Assembly (NCBI GenBank): GCA_963925015.1
Contig: CAWUTX010000015.1
Span: forward strand, 1-50,734
Source: JAQBXX01 sp963925015
Lineage (GTDB): Bacteria; Pseudomonadota; Gammaproteobacteria; SURF-13
Reading direction: 5' to 3'
DNA length: 50,734 bases
This document shows positions 50,292 to 50,734 of the stretch, one piece after another. Position 1 is the stretch's first letter. The number at the start of each line of letters is the position of its first letter. The translations under genes were made by a program, and so were the position numbers. Under the pieces are notes generated by a model that saw only the letters and a list, made by a program, of their open reading frames with translations, made no database searches and was not told the DNA's origin.

Positions 50292-50422
50292 AGCCGCGTT
50301 TTAATGAGCAGCACACTACACACATGCACCGTTATCCGGTCAGCGGGGTGCCATCTGGCGAATGCCAGGGGTTCGCTGCCGGGGCGCATGGAGGATCAAC
50401 CCAACCTTGAGGAGTATACAAC

Positions 50423-50734
50423 ATGGCAAATGTGACCATGCGTCAAATGCTGGAGGCCGGCGTACATTTCGGTCACCAGACCCGTTACTGGAATCCCAGG
50501 ATGGCGCCCTACATCTTCGGCCAGCGCAACAGAATACACATCATCAATCTCGAATCCACCCTGCCGCTGTACAACGACGCGATGAATTTCATCAGTCGCA
50601 TGGCGGCCAATCGCGGCACCATCCTGTTCGTGGCCACCAAGCGTGCGGCGCAGGAAATTATCGCCGAAGAAGCCAAGCGCTGTGGCATGCCGTATGTCGA
50701 TCAACGCTGGCTCGGCGGCATGCTCACCAACTTC
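50423..50734 (+). CDS. rpsB: 30S ribosomal protein S2 (partial, 5' end)
   Basis: The first 104 codons of S2 run to the window edge: MANVTMRQMLEAGVHFGHQT and LGGMLTNF at the end are diagnostic. S2 joins the 30S subunit late and interacts with S1. A GAGGAG Shine-Dalgarno sequence precedes ATG 50423. The 3' part is outside the window; tsf would be expected next. Confidence 0.97.
   Translation, partial: MANVTMRQMLEAGVHFGHQTRYWNPRMAPYIFGQRNRIHIINLESTLPLYNDAMNFISRMAANRGTILFVATKRAAQEIIAEEAKRCGMPYVDQRWLGGMLTNF

Overview
The window is a protein-dense stretch of a gammaproteobacterial chromosome with moderately high GC. The ribosomal protein order, the hfq-hflX-hflK-hflC block, hda, the YbiT/Uup ABC-F proteins, YaeQ, and the order rpsB, map, glnD, dapC, dapD, yffB-like, dapE all point to Gammaproteobacteria outside the Enterobacterales. 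I cannot name the genus. A di-heme peroxidase and many small intergenic repeats hint at an environmental, possibly chemolithotrophic lineage, but that is inference.

Layout. 1-13735: the end of tuf, then the S10, spc and alpha ribosomal operons in canonical order with secY and rpoA, closed by a strong terminator. 13800-14804: a di-heme cytochrome c peroxidase-like lipoprotein. 14851-16968: a decayed zone with a frameshifted MgtC/DUF4010 membrane protein gene and a truncated, frameshifted REP-associated transposase (RAYT). 17015-24503: miaA, hfq, hflX, hflK, hflC, a DUF2065 gene, hisZ and purA. 24634-27111 (minus strand): a DUF3108 gene, purN and purM. 27391-29877: a CDP-alcohol phosphatidyltransferase, a PerM-type permease and hda. 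29972-31622: tRNA-Ser(CGA), a 50-residue lysine-rich protein, an S4-domain protein, yaeQ and a cold-shock protein. 31813-38421: ybiT, an EamA transporter, an EF-hand protein, mtgA, uup and fbp. 38708-41751: tRNA-Ser(GGA), 4.5S RNA, dnaX, ybaB and recR. 41766-45478 (minus): dapE, a yffB-like gene, dapD and dapC. The remainder holds another EamA transporter, an orphan antitoxin-like ORF, glnD, map, and the start of rpsB with its promoter.

How the genes work together. The first 13.7 kb makes ribosomes, the SecY translocon and the RNA polymerase alpha subunit. The middle supplies tRNA modification, small-RNA regulation, membrane protein quality control (HflKC), histidine and purine synthesis, and control of replication initiation. 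The dnaX-ybaB-recR block serves replication and repair. The dap genes make diaminopimelate for lysine and peptidoglycan, and GlnD senses nitrogen.

The most unusual content is intergenic. A family of four repeats of about 137-175 bp (19498, 27158, 29014, 41012) combines a GC-rich hairpin with two CAGGAG/CTCCTG half-sites whose starts are exactly 40 bp apart in every copy. One copy supplies both the stop codon of perM and the first base of the hda start codon. A second, unrelated 140-bp family has two copies (44136, 49359). Heptamer tandem arrays, other inverted repeats and the RAYT remnant suggest a history of small-repeat mobilisation. I see no CRISPR array, prophage, intact insertion sequence or obvious new defence system.
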